Shown here one piece after another: positions 37,674-47,542 of a DNA stretch of 64,000 bases. A program made the position numbers and the translations under genes. The notes beneath the pieces were generated by a model that worked only from the letters and a program-made list of their open reading frames with translations, made no database searches and was not told the origin of the DNA. Within the stretch, counting starts at the first letter, position 1. Each line of letters begins with the position of its first letter. Origin of the DNA: Candidatus Accumulibacter iunctus (GTDB taxonomy: Bacteria > Pseudomonadota > Gammaproteobacteria > Burkholderiales > Rhodocyclaceae); the NCBI GenBank assembly GCA_002345025.1, contig DDUX01000070.1, positions 14,823 through 78,822 on the forward strand. The letters run 5' to 3'.

Positions 37674-38405
37674 TCAGCTCCAGACTCCCAGTGCCTGCAT
37701 CTGCCGCGTCGCTGCTGCCGCCCAGCCACGATTGGCGGCGGGACTTGCGGGACTCGGATGCAGCACGCGACCGATCCGCACCGGCGTCCCGGCCAAGGCC
37801 GCGGTTGCCCGCTGCTCGGCAAAGGCACCGACGCCGATCACCCAGGAGGGCTGCAGAACCGACACCAGGACCCTGAGGTGAGCGTCACAAGCGCTGCGCA
37901 ACGGCTCCGCCTCGGCTGCCGGCAACTTGTCGGGGGTCAGGTTGCGGCCGCGATCGAAGAAAGCCAGGGGGCAGTAGTTGGCGACGAAGTGCTCGGCAAA
38001 GAACGCATCGGCGCTGCCGAAACGCTCGCGGAACAAGCCCCACAGCCTTCGCCCGCTGACCTCGGAGCGCTCGCAGGCGAAACCTTCGATGCGTCGCCAC
38101 GGGTTCTCCCGCGAGGGTCTGGCCACGTCAGCCCGGATCCCCAGCCAGTCCCGCACGGCGGCGACCTCGCCGAACGGAACGCCACTCTGCACCATCCCGA
38201 AGGGCCCCGGGTTCATGCCGAGAAAAACGACCTTGCGGGCACTTGTGGCGTAACGGCGAAGATAGCTCTCGTGCGCAGACCACGCGTAGGTCAGCGGGTC
38301 GTAAACGTGACTGACGGGCGGCCCGAAACTGAGCTGCGACAGCCTGTCGGACAACTCGCGGGCGGCGGCGATCAGTGCGGTGGCGACGGCTGCGTCTCGT
38401 TCCAC
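37674..38405 (-). CDS. SMUG1-like single-strand-selective uracil-DNA glycosylase
   Basis: I take GTG 38405 as the start because it gives the family N-terminus (VERDAAVATALI), for 243 residues. The core carries VFLGMNPGPFGMVQSGVPFGE, whose GMNPGPFGM segment is the SMUG active-site loop, then NYCPLAFFDRGRNLTPDK and the intercalating-loop region HPSPASPAANRGW. It removes uracil and oxidised pyrimidines from DNA. The first 34 nt overlap the ampG 3' end, so they are cotranscribed. Confidence 0.85.
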   Translation of the reverse strand: MERDAAVATALIAAARELSDRLSQLSFGPPVSHVYDPLTYAWSAHESYLRRYATSARKVVFLGMNPGPFGMVQSGVPFGEVAAVRDWLGIRADVARPSRENPWRRIEGFACERSEVSGRRLWGLFRERFGSADAFFAEHFVANYCPLAFFDRGRNLTPDKLPAAEAEPLRSACDAHLRVLVSVLQPSWVIGVGAFAEQRATAALAGTPVRIGRVLHPSPASPAANRGWAAAATRQMQALGVWS

Positions 38406-39637
38406 GGTGCAACCTTCAGCAGCAGAGCCATACCCGGCGCGGCAAGCAGGAAGCAGAGGACAAAGAAGCTGAACCAACCCACTGCCTCGACCAGGGCGCC
38501 GGCACCGGCATTGATGAAGGTCCGCGGCACGGCGGCCAGGCTGGTGAACAGTGCGAACTGGGTAGCGGTGAATGCCGGATTGGTGGCGCGCGCGATGAAG
38601 GCGGTGAAGGCCGCGGTACCGAGGCCGACCCCCAGATACTCGGCGGCGATCACGCTCGCCAGCGCCGCCCGGTCGATGCCATCGATGCTCGTCTGCACAC
38701 CGCGCCAGGCGAGCCAGGCGAAGCCCAGGATGGTGAACATCTGGACCAAGCCGAACAGCCAGAGCGCACGGTTGATTCCCAGCCGGACCATCCACAGCCC
38801 GCCGAGCAGGCCGCCAAAGACCGCCGGCCAGAGTCCGGCATGTTTGGCGATGACACCGATGTCGGTCTTGCTGTAGCCAAGATCGAGGTAAAAGGGCGTC
38901 GATAGCGCCGTCGCCAGCGAATCGCCCAGCTTGTAGAGAAAGATGAAGCCGAGGACCAGCAGCGCACCCGACCAGCCCTTGCGGGCGATGAACTCGTGGA
39001 AGGGTTCAACCACCGCCTGGCGCAAGGTCTTCGGCGCGCCGGACACGCGCGGTTCGGTCACCAGTACCGCCATCACCATTCCCGGCAGCATGAAGGCGGA
39101 GGTGATCCAGAAGACCTGTGCCCAGGGCAGCAGATCGGCAAGAATGAGTGACAGCGAACCCGGCACCAGACCGGCGATTCGATAGGCATTGACATGCACC
39201 GAGTTGCCGAGGCCGAGTTCCTGGTCACTGAGGATCTCACGGCGATAGGCGTCGAGCGCAATGTCCTGGGTTGCCGACAGGAAGGCCAGCGCAACCGACA
39301 GCCAGACGACCGGCATCAGGTTGGCCGTCGGCGACAGGCCGCCGAGGAAACCGATCGAAAACAATAGTCCGACCTGCGACAGCAGCATCCAGCCACGCCG
39401 GCGACCGAGCGGCAGACGGTAGCGATCCAGCAACGGCGCCCAGACGAACTTCCAGGTGTAGGGGAACTGAATCAGCGCGAAGAGGCCGATCGTCTTCAGA
39501 TCGATGCTCTCGCTGCGCAACCAAGCCGGCAGCAGGTTGAGCAGCAGGTAGAGCGGCAGGCCGGAACTGAAGCCGGTCAGCACGCAGATCAGCATCCGCC
39601 TGGTCAGCAGCAGGCGTAGCCAATCGGGCATCATCAA
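38372..39637 (-). CDS. ampG: AmpG-type muropeptide transporter (MFS)
   Basis: The 421-residue protein has twelve membrane segments and AmpG landmarks: GFSSGLPLYLLLNLLPAWL, LIQFPYTWKFVWAPLLDRY, LGRRRGWMLLSQ, ATQDIALDAYRREIL, FYLDLGYSKTDIG and GTAAFTAFI. It imports anhydro-muropeptides for wall recycling. Its start overlaps the metW stop by 4 nt, making it part of metX-metW-ampG. Confidence 0.9.
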   Translation of the reverse strand: MMMPDWLRLLLTRRMLICVLTGFSSGLPLYLLLNLLPAWLRSESIDLKTIGLFALIQFPYTWKFVWAPLLDRYRLPLGRRRGWMLLSQVGLLFSIGFLGGLSPTANLMPVVWLSVALAFLSATQDIALDAYRREILSDQELGLGNSVHVNAYRIAGLVPGSLSLILADLLPWAQVFWITSAFMLPGMVMAVLVTEPRVSGAPKTLRQAVVEPFHEFIARKGWSGALLVLGFIFLYKLGDSLATALSTPFYLDLGYSKTDIGVIAKHAGLWPAVFGGLLGGLWMVRLGINRALWLFGLVQMFTILGFAWLAWRGVQTSIDGIDRAALASVIAAEYLGVGLGTAAFTAFIARATNPAFTATQFALFTSLAAVPRTFINAGAGALVEAVGWFSFFVLCFLLAAPGMALLLKVAPWNETQPSPPH

Positions 39638-40257
39638 CTGCCGCGTCCGAGGCGATAGAAGGCGAGGCTGCCGTTCAGGTTGGGATCTTCAGTGACCTCG
39701 CGGCCAGCCTCATCGAAGGTCAGCCGCTCGCGAATCTCAATCCCAAGCCGCGTGCACAGATCCTCGAAATCGGCGACGGTGAAGAAGCGTACGTTGGGCG
39801 TATCGAACCAGTCGTAGGGCAGATCCTCGGAAACCGGCATGTGCCCTTCGGCTATCGCCGCGCGGTTGGTCCGGTAAGCGAAGTTGGGAAAGCTGACCAC
39901 CGCCTCGTCGGCGACACGCAGCATCTCGTTGAGGATGCCCTCGGTCGCATGCATCGTCTGCAGTGCCTGCGAGATGATCACGTGATCGAAGGACTTGTCC
40001 TCGAAGCCTGACAGCCCGCACTCAATGTCCATCTGGATGACGTCGACGCCGTTGCGAATGCAGCCAAGAACGCTGTCGTCGTCGATCTCGACGCCATAGC
40101 CGGCGACATCGCGCGTCTCGCTGAGATAACGCAACAACCGGCCGTCGCCACAACCGAGATCCAGAACGCGTTCACCTGGTGGAATCCAGCTGGCGATGAC
40201 GGCAAAGTCGAAACGCTCCCGCTGTTCCGCCTTGACTCTTCTCTCGTGCTCGGTCAT
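39634..40257 (-). CDS. metW: MetW (methionine biosynthesis methyltransferase-like protein)
   Basis: The 207-residue class I methyltransferase fold carries [51 protein letters not shown] and [21 protein letters not shown], which is diagnostic for MetW. It pairs with MetX in homoserine acylation and overlaps its gene by 4 nt. Its own methyl-transfer activity is unproven; it is thought to support the acyltransferase. Confidence 0.95.
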   Translation of the reverse strand: MTEHERRVKAEQRERFDFAVIASWIPPGERVLDLGCGDGRLLRYLSETRDVAGYGVEIDDDSVLGCIRNGVDVIQMDIECGLSGFEDKSFDHVIISQALQTMHATEGILNEMLRVADEAVVSFPNFAYRTNRAAIAEGHMPVSEDLPYDWFDTPNVRFFTVADFEDLCTRLGIEIRERLTFDEAGREVTEDPNLNGSLAFYRLGRGS

Positions 40258-41381
40258 ACGGCGATGTTCTCCAGATAGGCGCGCAGCACGGCGTGATAAT
40301 GCGGATCGTCGAGCAGGAACGAGTCGTGTCCGGCGTCACATTCGATCTGGGCATAGGCGACGTGCAGGCGATTGTGCAGCAATGCGAAGACGATCTCCCG
40401 CGAACGCGCCGGCGAGAATCGCCAGTCGGTCGAAAAGCTGGCAACGAGGAAGCTTGCCCGGGCACGAGCCAGCGCGGCGGCCAGGTTGCCGTCGTAGTCA
40501 TAGGCGGGGTCGAAATAGTCGAGCGCCTTGGTCATCATCAGATAGGTATTGGCATCGAAGAACTTCGCGAACTTGTCACCCTGATAGCGGAGGTACGACT
40601 CGACCTCGAAATCGACGTCGTAGCTGAACTTGTGCTCTCCATGCCGCAACTGGCGACCGAATTTCTCGCCCATCTGGCTATCGGAAAGGTAGGTGATGTG
40701 GCCGACCATTCGCGCCAGTCGCAGTCCGCGGGTGGGGACGACACCATTCTCTGCATAGTTGCCGCCGTGGAAGTCGGGGTCGGAGACGATCGCCTGTCGT
40801 GCCACCTCGTTGAAGGCGATGTTCTGTGCCGACAGCTTGGGCGCCGAGGCGATCACCAGCGCGTGCCGGATGCGCTCCGGAAGCTGCAGCGACCACGCCA
40901 GCGCCTGCATGCCGCCCAGGCTGCCGCCGACGACTGCAGCCCAGGTAGCGATGCCGAGGTGGTCGGCCAGGCGTGCCTGAGCCGCCACCCAGTCCTCGAC
41001 CGTCACCATCGGGAAATCGGCACCGTAGCGCCTGCCGCTTTCGGGATTGATCGACAGCGGTCCGGTCGAGCCATAGCAGCCACCGAGATTGTTGACGCCG
41101 ACGACGAAGAACTTGCGCGTGTCGAGCGGTTTCCCGGGTCCGACGAGGTTGTCCCACCAACCGACGTTCTCCGGATCGTCGGCATAGTGACCAGCGACAT
41201 GGTGGCTGCCGGAAAGCGCATGGCAGACCAGAACGGCGTTCGAGTGCTCGGAATTGAGCGTGCCATAGGTCTCGAACACGAGTTCGAAGCCAGGCAGTTC
41301 GGCACCGCTCTTGAGAAGCAAGGGCTCGGCGAACTGTACTCGTTGCGACGCAACGACTCCGACAGAATTCTCTGATGACAT
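40254..41381 (-). CDS. metX: Homoserine O-acyltransferase MetX
   Basis: The likely start is ATG 41381 (375 residues), with another ATG two codons upstream. The alpha/beta-hydrolase triad is visible: Ser in [10 protein letters not shown] (~150), Asp in [10 protein letters not shown] (~310) and His in AGHDSF (~343). [11 protein letters not shown] and [13 protein letters not shown] are family motifs. It acylates homoserine (acetyl or succinyl donor, undecidable by eye) for methionine synthesis. The 280-bp leader shows no riboswitch I can recognise. Confidence 0.94.
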   Translation of the reverse strand: MSSENSVGVVASQRVQFAEPLLLKSGAELPGFELVFETYGTLNSEHSNAVLVCHALSGSHHVAGHYADDPENVGWWDNLVGPGKPLDTRKFFVVGVNNLGGCYGSTGPLSINPESGRRYGADFPMVTVEDWVAAQARLADHLGIATWAAVVGGSLGGMQALAWSLQLPERIRHALVIASAPKLSAQNIAFNEVARQAIVSDPDFHGGNYAENGVVPTRGLRLARMVGHITYLSDSQMGEKFGRQLRHGEHKFSYDVDFEVESYLRYQGDKFAKFFDANTYLMMTKALDYFDPAYDYDGNLAAALARARASFLVASFSTDWRFSPARSREIVFALLHNRLHVAYAQIECDAGHDSFLLDDPHYHAVLRAYLENIAV

Positions 41382-41663
41382 CACCATTCCATCGCTACCC
41401 GGGCAGGAAAGAAAGACCTGGTCGGCAGCCAGCACGGACCGGGCTCGCCGCACTTCGGTGTGAAACCGCGGCAGCAACTCATGCCCCCTGTTCCCGCACA
41501 GCCGGGTTCCAGGACGCGTGCCTGGTGCCAGGAGCGTCGGCACCGGACCGGGGCAGCCGGGAGGCGCACGACCATTCGCCGACTCCGCACGACACCCGCA
41601 CGCCGATTGCTCGCTGCGGCACCAAGGCGCCGAAACTTACCCGCTGCCCGCGAAAAAGTCAAT

Positions 41664-43418
41664 TCAGCCGCTGCTGTTGAGCTTATCGAGCTGTTCTCGG
41701 ATCTTCGCCGGCTCGTCATGGCGCAGCAGGCGGCGAACCATCGGGGCCAGCTCGGCACAATTGCTCTGCATGATCTTCTGCTTGACCGAAAGAATCTGTG
41801 CCGGATGCATCGAGAACTGCCGCAGCCCCATGCCGAGCAGCAGGCGCGTCAGCGCCGGGTCACCGGCCAGTTCGCCACAGATCGAAACCGGGATATTGAC
41901 CTTCTCGGCGCTGGCTATGGTGTGCGCCAGCAACATCAGGACCGCCGGATGCAGGGGATCGTAAAGCGGCGCAACCTGTTCGTCGCTGCGATCGATCGCC
42001 AGCGTGTACTGGATCAGGTCGTTGGTGCCGATCGACAGGAAGTTCATGCGGCGCAGGAAAAGATTGACCGCCAGAGCAGCCGCCGGGATCTCGATCATTG
42101 CGCCAACCTCGATTGCTTCGTCGAAAGTGGCGCGTTCAGCACGCAGGCTTGACTTCGCCCTTTCGATCGCCGCCAGCGTGTGGTCGATCTCGTGGGCCTG
42201 TGAGAGCATCGGGATCAGCAGCTTGATCTTGCCGTATTTCGACGCGCGCAGGATGGCGCGCAACTGTGTCTGGAACATCTTCGGCTCCGCCAGCGACAGG
42301 CGGATCGCCCGCAGGCCGAGCGCCGGGTTGCTCTGCAGGCGCTCGCCGAAAACCTTTTCCGGATGCAGATCCTTGTCGTAACCGAGATCGAAGGTGCGGA
42401 TCGTCACCGGCCGCCCAGCCATACCCTTGACCACCGTGCGGTAGGCCTCGAACTGCTCGTCCTCGGTCGGCATGTCGCCACGATCGAGAAACAGGAACTC
42501 CGTCCGGAAGAGACCGATGCCCTCGGCACCGCCATCGAGCGCGTTGGCGATATCCCCGGGCAGTTCGATGTTGGCGTGCAGGTCGATGTCGACGCCGTCG
42601 AGTGTCACCGAGCGCGCCGTCTTCAGACGCCTGAGCTTCGAGCGCTCGAGTTCGATCTGCGTCTTCCGCAGCCGGTACTCTTCGAGTATCCGCGGTTCCG
42701 GATTGACGATCAGCACGCCACGCGTACCGTCTACGATCAGGAGTTCCTTGTCGCGGATCAGTTGCCTGGCGTTGTGCAGTCCGAGCACGGCGGGGATGCG
42801 CAGGCTGCGCGCGAGGATCGCGGTGTGCGAGGTGGAACCACCGACGTCGGTGACGAAGGCGGCAAAGTGATGCTCCTTGTAGGCAATGACATCCGCTGGC
42901 GAGAGATCGTGCGCGACAACGATCAGGTTCTCTTCCTTGAGTCCCTTGCTCGACTTCAGCGCAATGCGGCCAGGCTGGCCGACGAGCTCCTTGATCACCC
43001 TCTCGACGACCTGGCGAACGTCGTAACTACGCTCACGCAGGTACTGGTCGTCGAACTTCTCGAACTGATCGACCAGCACTTCCATTTGCTGTACCAGCGC
43101 CCACTCGGCATTGCAGCGCCGCTCGCGGATCAGGGCCTTTGGCGCTTCCGCCAGTTCGGGATCGGCGAGGATCATCGAGTGCAGGTCGATGAAGGCGCCG
43201 AACTCCGCCGAACTGTGCTGCGTGCGACCCTTCAGCAGCGCAAACTCCTCACGCACGCGCGACACCGCTGCATCGAAGCGGGCAAGCTCCTTGTCGACCA
43301 TCCGCGGCGAGATCACCAGATGCGAGACCTCGAGCGTTGCATGCGACATCAGGTGCGCCTGCCCGATCGCGATGCCGGACGACACCGGCAGGCCATGCAG
43401 CGTAAAACTCGCGTTCAC
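41664..43418 (-). CDS. ptsI: PTS enzyme I (phosphoenolpyruvate-protein phosphotransferase)
   Basis: The 584-residue protein has the swivelling domain with the phosphorylated His in GGSTSHTAILARS, the PEP-barrel motifs GIGLFRTEFLFLDR and MIEIPAAALA, then FLSIGTNDLIQYTLAIDRSDE and CGELAGDP. It takes phosphate from PEP and passes it to HPr, encoded just upstream with a 4-nt overlap. No sugar-specific EIIB/EIIC is nearby, so the chain probably acts in regulation. Confidence 0.96.
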   Translation of the reverse strand: MNASFTLHGLPVSSGIAIGQAHLMSHATLEVSHLVISPRMVDKELARFDAAVSRVREEFALLKGRTQHSSAEFGAFIDLHSMILADPELAEAPKALIRERRCNAEWALVQQMEVLVDQFEKFDDQYLRERSYDVRQVVERVIKELVGQPGRIALKSSKGLKEENLIVVAHDLSPADVIAYKEHHFAAFVTDVGGSTSHTAILARSLRIPAVLGLHNARQLIRDKELLIVDGTRGVLIVNPEPRILEEYRLRKTQIELERSKLRRLKTARSVTLDGVDIDLHANIELPGDIANALDGGAEGIGLFRTEFLFLDRGDMPTEDEQFEAYRTVVKGMAGRPVTIRTFDLGYDKDLHPEKVFGERLQSNPALGLRAIRLSLAEPKMFQTQLRAILRASKYGKIKLLIPMLSQAHEIDHTLAAIERAKSSLRAERATFDEAIEVGAMIEIPAAALAVNLFLRRMNFLSIGTNDLIQYTLAIDRSDEQVAPLYDPLHPAVLMLLAHTIASAEKVNIPVSICGELAGDPALTRLLLGMGLRQFSMHPAQILSVKQKIMQSNCAELAPMVRRLLRHDEPAKIREQLDKLNSSG

Positions 43419-43684
43419 TCGGCCTCTCCGAAACGGCTGGCAATCAGTTCAAGGATCGCCTGATTCGCCGCCTGCTCATCCTCGCCGTCGGTTTCGACGA
43501 CGACCGTCGACCCCTTGCCAGCCGCCAGCATCATCACTCCCATGATGCTCTTGGCGTTGATCCGGCGGCTTCCCTTCTCCATCCAGACCTCGCTGGCGAA
43601 CCCTCCGGCAAGCTGCGTCAGCTTCGCTGAAGCGCGCGCGTGCAACCCGAGCTTGTTGAGGATTTCGGCTTCGGCACGTACCAT
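43415..43684 (-). CDS. ptsH: PTS phosphocarrier protein HPr
   Basis: The 89-residue protein has the phosphorylated His in NKLGLHARASAKL (~16) and the regulatory-serine site KSIMGVMML (~47). It receives phosphate from EI and donates it to the adjacent mannose-type EIIA. The serine site would allow control by an HPr kinase, which is not in the window. Confidence 0.96.
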   Translation of the reverse strand: MVRAEAEILNKLGLHARASAKLTQLAGGFASEVWMEKGSRRINAKSIMGVMMLAAGKGSTVVVETDGEDEQAANQAILELIASRFGEAE

Positions 43685-44098
43685 TCAGCCCTCCGCTGCT
43701 CCAGTGCCGAGCGCCGGCGGCAACCTGACCACGCCGTCGCGGGCACCGCTGACCGCCTTCTGCAACATGGTTTCCATTCCTCGCTCGCGATAGGTCAGTG
43801 CGCGCAGCAACATCGGCAGGCTGACCCCGGAAACACCTTCGACACGACCCGGCTCAAGCAACTTGAGGGCCAGGTTTCCAGGCGTTGCGCCGAAGACATC
43901 GGTCATCACCAGGACGCCCTCGCCCCCGTCCACTTCCTTCAGCAGCAGACGCGCCAGCGGCAGGATGTCGAGCGGGTCGTCCTGCGCTGCAACGCCGAGC
44001 TGCGCGATCAGCGGCGGCCGCTTGTTGAGAACGTGACAGACGTTCTGAATCAGGCTCTCGCCAAGCGTCCCGTGGGTCACCAGAAAAATACCGATCAT
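43685..44098 (-). CDS. PTS mannose-type EIIA domain protein
   Basis: From ATG 44098 the protein has 137 residues. The active-site His is in IFLVTHGTLGE (~9); VLVMTDVFGATPGNLAL and GVSLPMLLRALTYR follow. This is the stand-alone EIIA-Man of Betaproteobacteria, regularly placed before ptsH-ptsI. With no EIIB/C partner it is likely a sensor of the PEP/pyruvate state rather than part of sugar uptake. Confidence 0.93.
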   Translation of the reverse strand: MIGIFLVTHGTLGESLIQNVCHVLNKRPPLIAQLGVAAQDDPLDILPLARLLLKEVDGGEGVLVMTDVFGATPGNLALKLLEPGRVEGVSGVSLPMLLRALTYRERGMETMLQKAVSGARDGVVRLPPALGTGAAEG

Positions 44099-44174
44099 TG
44101 CCACATCCTTTACGACAGGTCGCCATTCTAAGCCAATTCCGCCGTCCTCTCGGCGACGATCGCCGCGGCGTGCC

Positions 44175-45215
44175 TCAGGGAACGATGTCGAGAGGCTGCG
44201 GTGGCCTGCCGACGAACTCGAGGCGACTCTGCATCGCCTTGCTGAGCTGCCAGCGCCCCTCACCGTCGACGCGCAGGACATGCGTCACCTGCAGCCGGCG
44301 AGCGAGATGCTGCCAGTCGCTGCCGGCAATGAACAGCGGCTTCGAAGCCACGTCCGATAGGGTTCCGGCCGCCGGATGCGGACTGATCAGCACCGTCAGC
44401 GCCTGCGTGCCGGTTGCCGGCATGCCGTTGCGCGGGTCAAGAAGGTGACAGTAGCGCCTGCCCGCGACCTCGAAGTAGCGCTGATAGTCACCCGAGGTGC
44501 CGATCGCTTCACCGTCGTCGAGCTCGATCGTCGCCATCGGCCCCGGCTGCCGCGGATGCTGGATCCCCACTCGCCAGCGCTGGCCGTTACGGCTGCCGAG
44601 GACGATGACGTTGCCGCCAATGTTGAGCAGCGCGTTGCCAACCCCATGCGCCCGCAGAATCCTCACCGCACGGTCGAGCGCCACCCCCTTGAGATAGCCG
44701 CCGAAGTCGAGCGCCACATCGCGCTGCCGGCTACTCACCTGCGACCCTGCCAGAAGGAGATCGGCGATGCCCGGCTGCGCCCGGCGCCAGGCGGCCAGCG
44801 CCACTTCGTCGGGCAGGCTCCCCGGCAGTTCGTCCGACTGAAATCCCCAGAGGCCGATCAGCCGACCGATACCGGGATCGAACAGGCCGTCACTGAGTCG
44901 TGCCAGGCGTTGCGCGTCGGCAAGCAGTTCGGCCATCTCCTCGCTGACCGTCTGCACCCTGCCGGCCGCCAGGGCGGCATTGAGCGCACTCAGTTCCGAC
45001 GGCTTCCAGGCGTGGTAGGTGCGATGCAGGCGATCGAACTCGCGCAACACGGCGGCGGCTGCCGGCCGCGCCTGTGCTTCGGGCAGGCCGGCGATCAACA
45101 CTTCGACGCGGGTACCGAAGACGAATGCTTCCTGCTGGTGCAGCGGGGCCCTGCTGCAGGCAGCAAGCAACGCCCAGAGGAGAACCGCGGGAAGGCCTAG
45201 GCAGCGGCCACGCAC
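44175..45215 (-). CDS. apbE: FAD:protein FMN transferase (ApbE) lipoprotein
   Basis: I choose GTG 45215, which has GGAG 7 nt upstream and gives 346 residues starting with a lipoprotein signal (LPAVLLWALLAAC). ApbE motifs are FGTRVEVLI, FDRLHRTYHAWKPSELSALN, LDFGGYLKGVALDRA, NIGGNVIVLG and the metal/FAD site HLLDPRNGMPA. It attaches FMN to threonine in periplasmic flavoproteins such as NqrB/NqrC and RnfG. It overlaps the gshB 3' end by 19 nt, so it is cotranscribed with the glutathione genes. Confidence 0.92.
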   Translation of the reverse strand: MRGRCLGLPAVLLWALLAACSRAPLHQQEAFVFGTRVEVLIAGLPEAQARPAAAAVLREFDRLHRTYHAWKPSELSALNAALAAGRVQTVSEEMAELLADAQRLARLSDGLFDPGIGRLIGLWGFQSDELPGSLPDEVALAAWRRAQPGIADLLLAGSQVSSRQRDVALDFGGYLKGVALDRAVRILRAHGVGNALLNIGGNVIVLGSRNGQRWRVGIQHPRQPGPMATIELDDGEAIGTSGDYQRYFEVAGRRYCHLLDPRNGMPATGTQALTVLISPHPAAGTLSDVASKPLFIAGSDWQHLARRLQVTHVLRVDGEGRWQLSKAMQSRLEFVGRPPQPLDIVP

Positions 45216-46150
45216 TGACGCTCCAGAGCGACGACGAACAGGGCTGCGGCGTCGAAACCCGTCTGTTCGGCGATTTCCACCATACACGTCGGGCTCGTGA
45301 CGTTGATCTCGGTCAGCCAGTCACCGATGACATCGATGCCGACCAGCAGCAGACCACGGGCTGCGAGCACTGGCGCCAGGCTGCTGGCGATCTCGAGGTC
45401 ACGCGGACTCAGCGCGCGCGCCACACCGGTACCGCCCGCCGCCAGATTGCCGCGCGTCTCGCCAGCCCTGGGAATGCGGGCGAGGCAGTAGGGAACCACC
45501 TCACCAGCGACCAGCAGGATGCGCTTGTCGCCATCGGCAATCTCGGGAATGTAGCGCTGCACCATGATCGTTCGCCCACCATCGTGCGTCAGCGTCTCGA
45601 CGATCACGTTGCGGTTCGGATCATCGTGGCGCACGTGAAAGACCTCGCTGCCACCCATGCCGCCGAGCGGCTTCAAGATCACGTCGCGCTCGGTGTCGAT
45701 GAAGGAGTGAATGACAGCGGCGTCACGCGCGACGGTCGTCGGCACCGCGAAATGGGCGAACTCGGTGATCGACAGCTTCTCCGGGTGATCGCGCAGAGCA
45801 CGCGGCCGGTTGAAGACGCGCGCGCCCTCGGCTTCCGCCCGTTCGAGCAACCAGGTGGTGGTCACGTACTCGATGTCGAAGGGTGGATCCTTGCGCATCA
45901 GTACGGCGCGGAAATCGCGCAGGGCGACGACGTGGCGATCAACCTCGACGAACCAGTCGGTGTCGTCGGCCAGCATCTCGAGATGCACCGCTTCAGCACA
46001 GACACCATGCAGCGGCGACCAGTGGATGGCCTCCTGCTGGATCGTCCAGACGGCATGTCCGGCTGCCTGCGCCGCACGCATGATGGCGACACTGGTGTCC
46101 TTGTAGGCCTTCAGCGAACGCAGGCAGTCTACGATGAATGCTAGGCGCAC
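45197..46150 (-). CDS. gshB: Glutathione synthetase
   Basis: The start is GTG 46150, overlapping the gshA stop by 10 nt, with AAGGAG upstream; the product has 317 residues. The ATP-grasp fold shows LMRKDPPFDIEYVTTTWLL, DVILKPLGGMGGSEVF, MVQRYIPEI and GIDVIGDWLTEINVTSPT. It joins glycine to gamma-glutamylcysteine. Confidence 0.96.
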   Translation of the reverse strand: MRLAFIVDCLRSLKAYKDTSVAIMRAAQAAGHAVWTIQQEAIHWSPLHGVCAEAVHLEMLADDTDWFVEVDRHVVALRDFRAVLMRKDPPFDIEYVTTTWLLERAEAEGARVFNRPRALRDHPEKLSITEFAHFAVPTTVARDAAVIHSFIDTERDVILKPLGGMGGSEVFHVRHDDPNRNVIVETLTHDGGRTIMVQRYIPEIADGDKRILLVAGEVVPYCLARIPRAGETRGNLAAGGTGVARALSPRDLEIASSLAPVLAARGLLLVGIDVIGDWLTEINVTSPTCMVEIAEQTGFDAAALFVVALERQCVAAA

Positions 46151-47451
46151 GGCAGTGACTCCTTGACGGTGGCGGTACGTTCGAGTTCGAGCGAGGCAGC
46201 GAGCTGTGCCAGGCGGGCGACGACGCCATAGGCATAGAAACGGTTGGGCGCCGCGTCCGGATTCTGACAATGGTCGGGCAGCGAGCAACTGGTGGCGAAC
46301 GCGAGTGGCTGAAAGTGCATTCCGGGTGCGTTGAGGTTCTCGTCCCGGCCACGCCCGCTATGAACACGGTAGAAACCACCGACGACGAAACGGTCGATCA
46401 TGTAGACCACCGGCTCGGCGACCCCTTCGTCACTGCCGCTGCCGATCCGTTCGAAGGTGTGCACGCCTTCCTGGATGATGACCTGCGACACGGCGAGGCC
46501 CTCCTTGATCACCGACATCTTGTTGCGCTGCCGACGACTGAGCCCGGTCACCTGCGCCGCATCCTTGACCGTCATTACCCCCATGCCGTAGGTTCCCGCG
46601 TCCGCCTTGACCACCACGTAGGGTGTCTCCTCGATCCCGTACTGCCGATATTTCTCGCGAATCAGTTCGAGCACCGCGTCGACGTTGGCAGCGAGACACT
46701 CCTCCCCCTGCCGCTCATGAAAGTTCACGCTGCTGCACACCGAGAAATAGGGGTTGATCCGCCACGGGTCGATGCCGGTCAACCGCGCAAAATCGCCCGC
46801 CACCTCGTCGTAGGCGGCGAAGTGGTTCGACTTCCGGCGCAACGCCCAACCGGCGTGCAGCGGCGGCAGGACGAACTGCCCTTCGAGGTCGCGCAGAACA
46901 TCCGGGATACCCGCCGAGAGATCGTTGTTCAGCAGAATCGCGCAGGGCTCGAAGCCACTGACGCCAAGCCGCGAACCACGACGCAGCAAAGGTTCCAGGA
47001 GCAGCGTCGTGCCATCGGCGAGCGCCACCGGTGTTGGCTGATCGATCCCGGGCAACAGCGATCCGAGACGAACCTCCAGCCCGGTCAGGCGGAGAAACTT
47101 GGCGATCTGCGCGACGTTCTGCAGGTAGAAGAGATTGCGCGTATGGTTCTCAGGGATCAGCAACACGCGCTTCGCGTCCGGGCAGATCCGGTCGACCGCC
47201 GTCATCGCTGCCTGGACGCAGAGCGGCAGAAAGGTGGCGTCGAGGTTGTTGAAGCCGCCCGGAAACAGATTCATGTCGACCGGCGCCAGCTTGAAGCCCG
47301 CATTGCGCAGATCGACCGAGCCGTAGAAGGGGGGCGTGTGCTCCTGCCACTGGGATCTGAACCAGCGTTCGATCTCCGGCATCAACTCGAGGAACCGCCG
47401 CTCGATCTCCAGCAGCGGACCGTCGAGTGAAGTTTTCAGACGTGGGACCAT
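46141..47451 (-). CDS. gshA: Glutamate-cysteine ligase (proteobacterial ATP-grasp-like type)
   Basis: From ATG 47451 with GAGGAGAAGAGAAG upstream, the protein has 436 residues. It contains APVDMNLFPGGFNNLD, LLIPENHTRNLFYLQNV, LPPLHAGWALRRKSNHF and VVVKADAGTYGMGVM. This is the form first described in Thiobacillus/Acidithiobacillus-type bacteria, not the E. coli GshA family. It makes gamma-glutamylcysteine, the first step to glutathione, and leads the gshA-gshB-apbE run. Confidence 0.93.
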   Translation of the reverse strand: MVPRLKTSLDGPLLEIERRFLELMPEIERWFRSQWQEHTPPFYGSVDLRNAGFKLAPVDMNLFPGGFNNLDATFLPLCVQAAMTAVDRICPDAKRVLLIPENHTRNLFYLQNVAQIAKFLRLTGLEVRLGSLLPGIDQPTPVALADGTTLLLEPLLRRGSRLGVSGFEPCAILLNNDLSAGIPDVLRDLEGQFVLPPLHAGWALRRKSNHFAAYDEVAGDFARLTGIDPWRINPYFSVCSSVNFHERQGEECLAANVDAVLELIREKYRQYGIEETPYVVVKADAGTYGMGVMTVKDAAQVTGLSRRQRNKMSVIKEGLAVSQVIIQEGVHTFERIGSGSDEGVAEPVVYMIDRFVVGGFYRVHSGRGRDENLNAPGMHFQPLAFATSCSLPDHCQNPDAAPNRFYAYGVVARLAQLAASLELERTATVKESLPCA

Positions 47452-47542
47452 GGGCTTCTCTTCTCCTCGCGGATGCGCGCTCGCGGCTTCGGCGCTGCTG
47501 GCTGGCAGAATGTGCGGCCGCGCACGGCTGTACCGCAATCCG

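Noticed and set aside
41382..41663. Possible SAM-responsive riboswitch in the metX leader
   Set aside because: I looked for the conserved cores and stems of known SAM/SAH elements and found none; the gap shows only GC-rich sequence.
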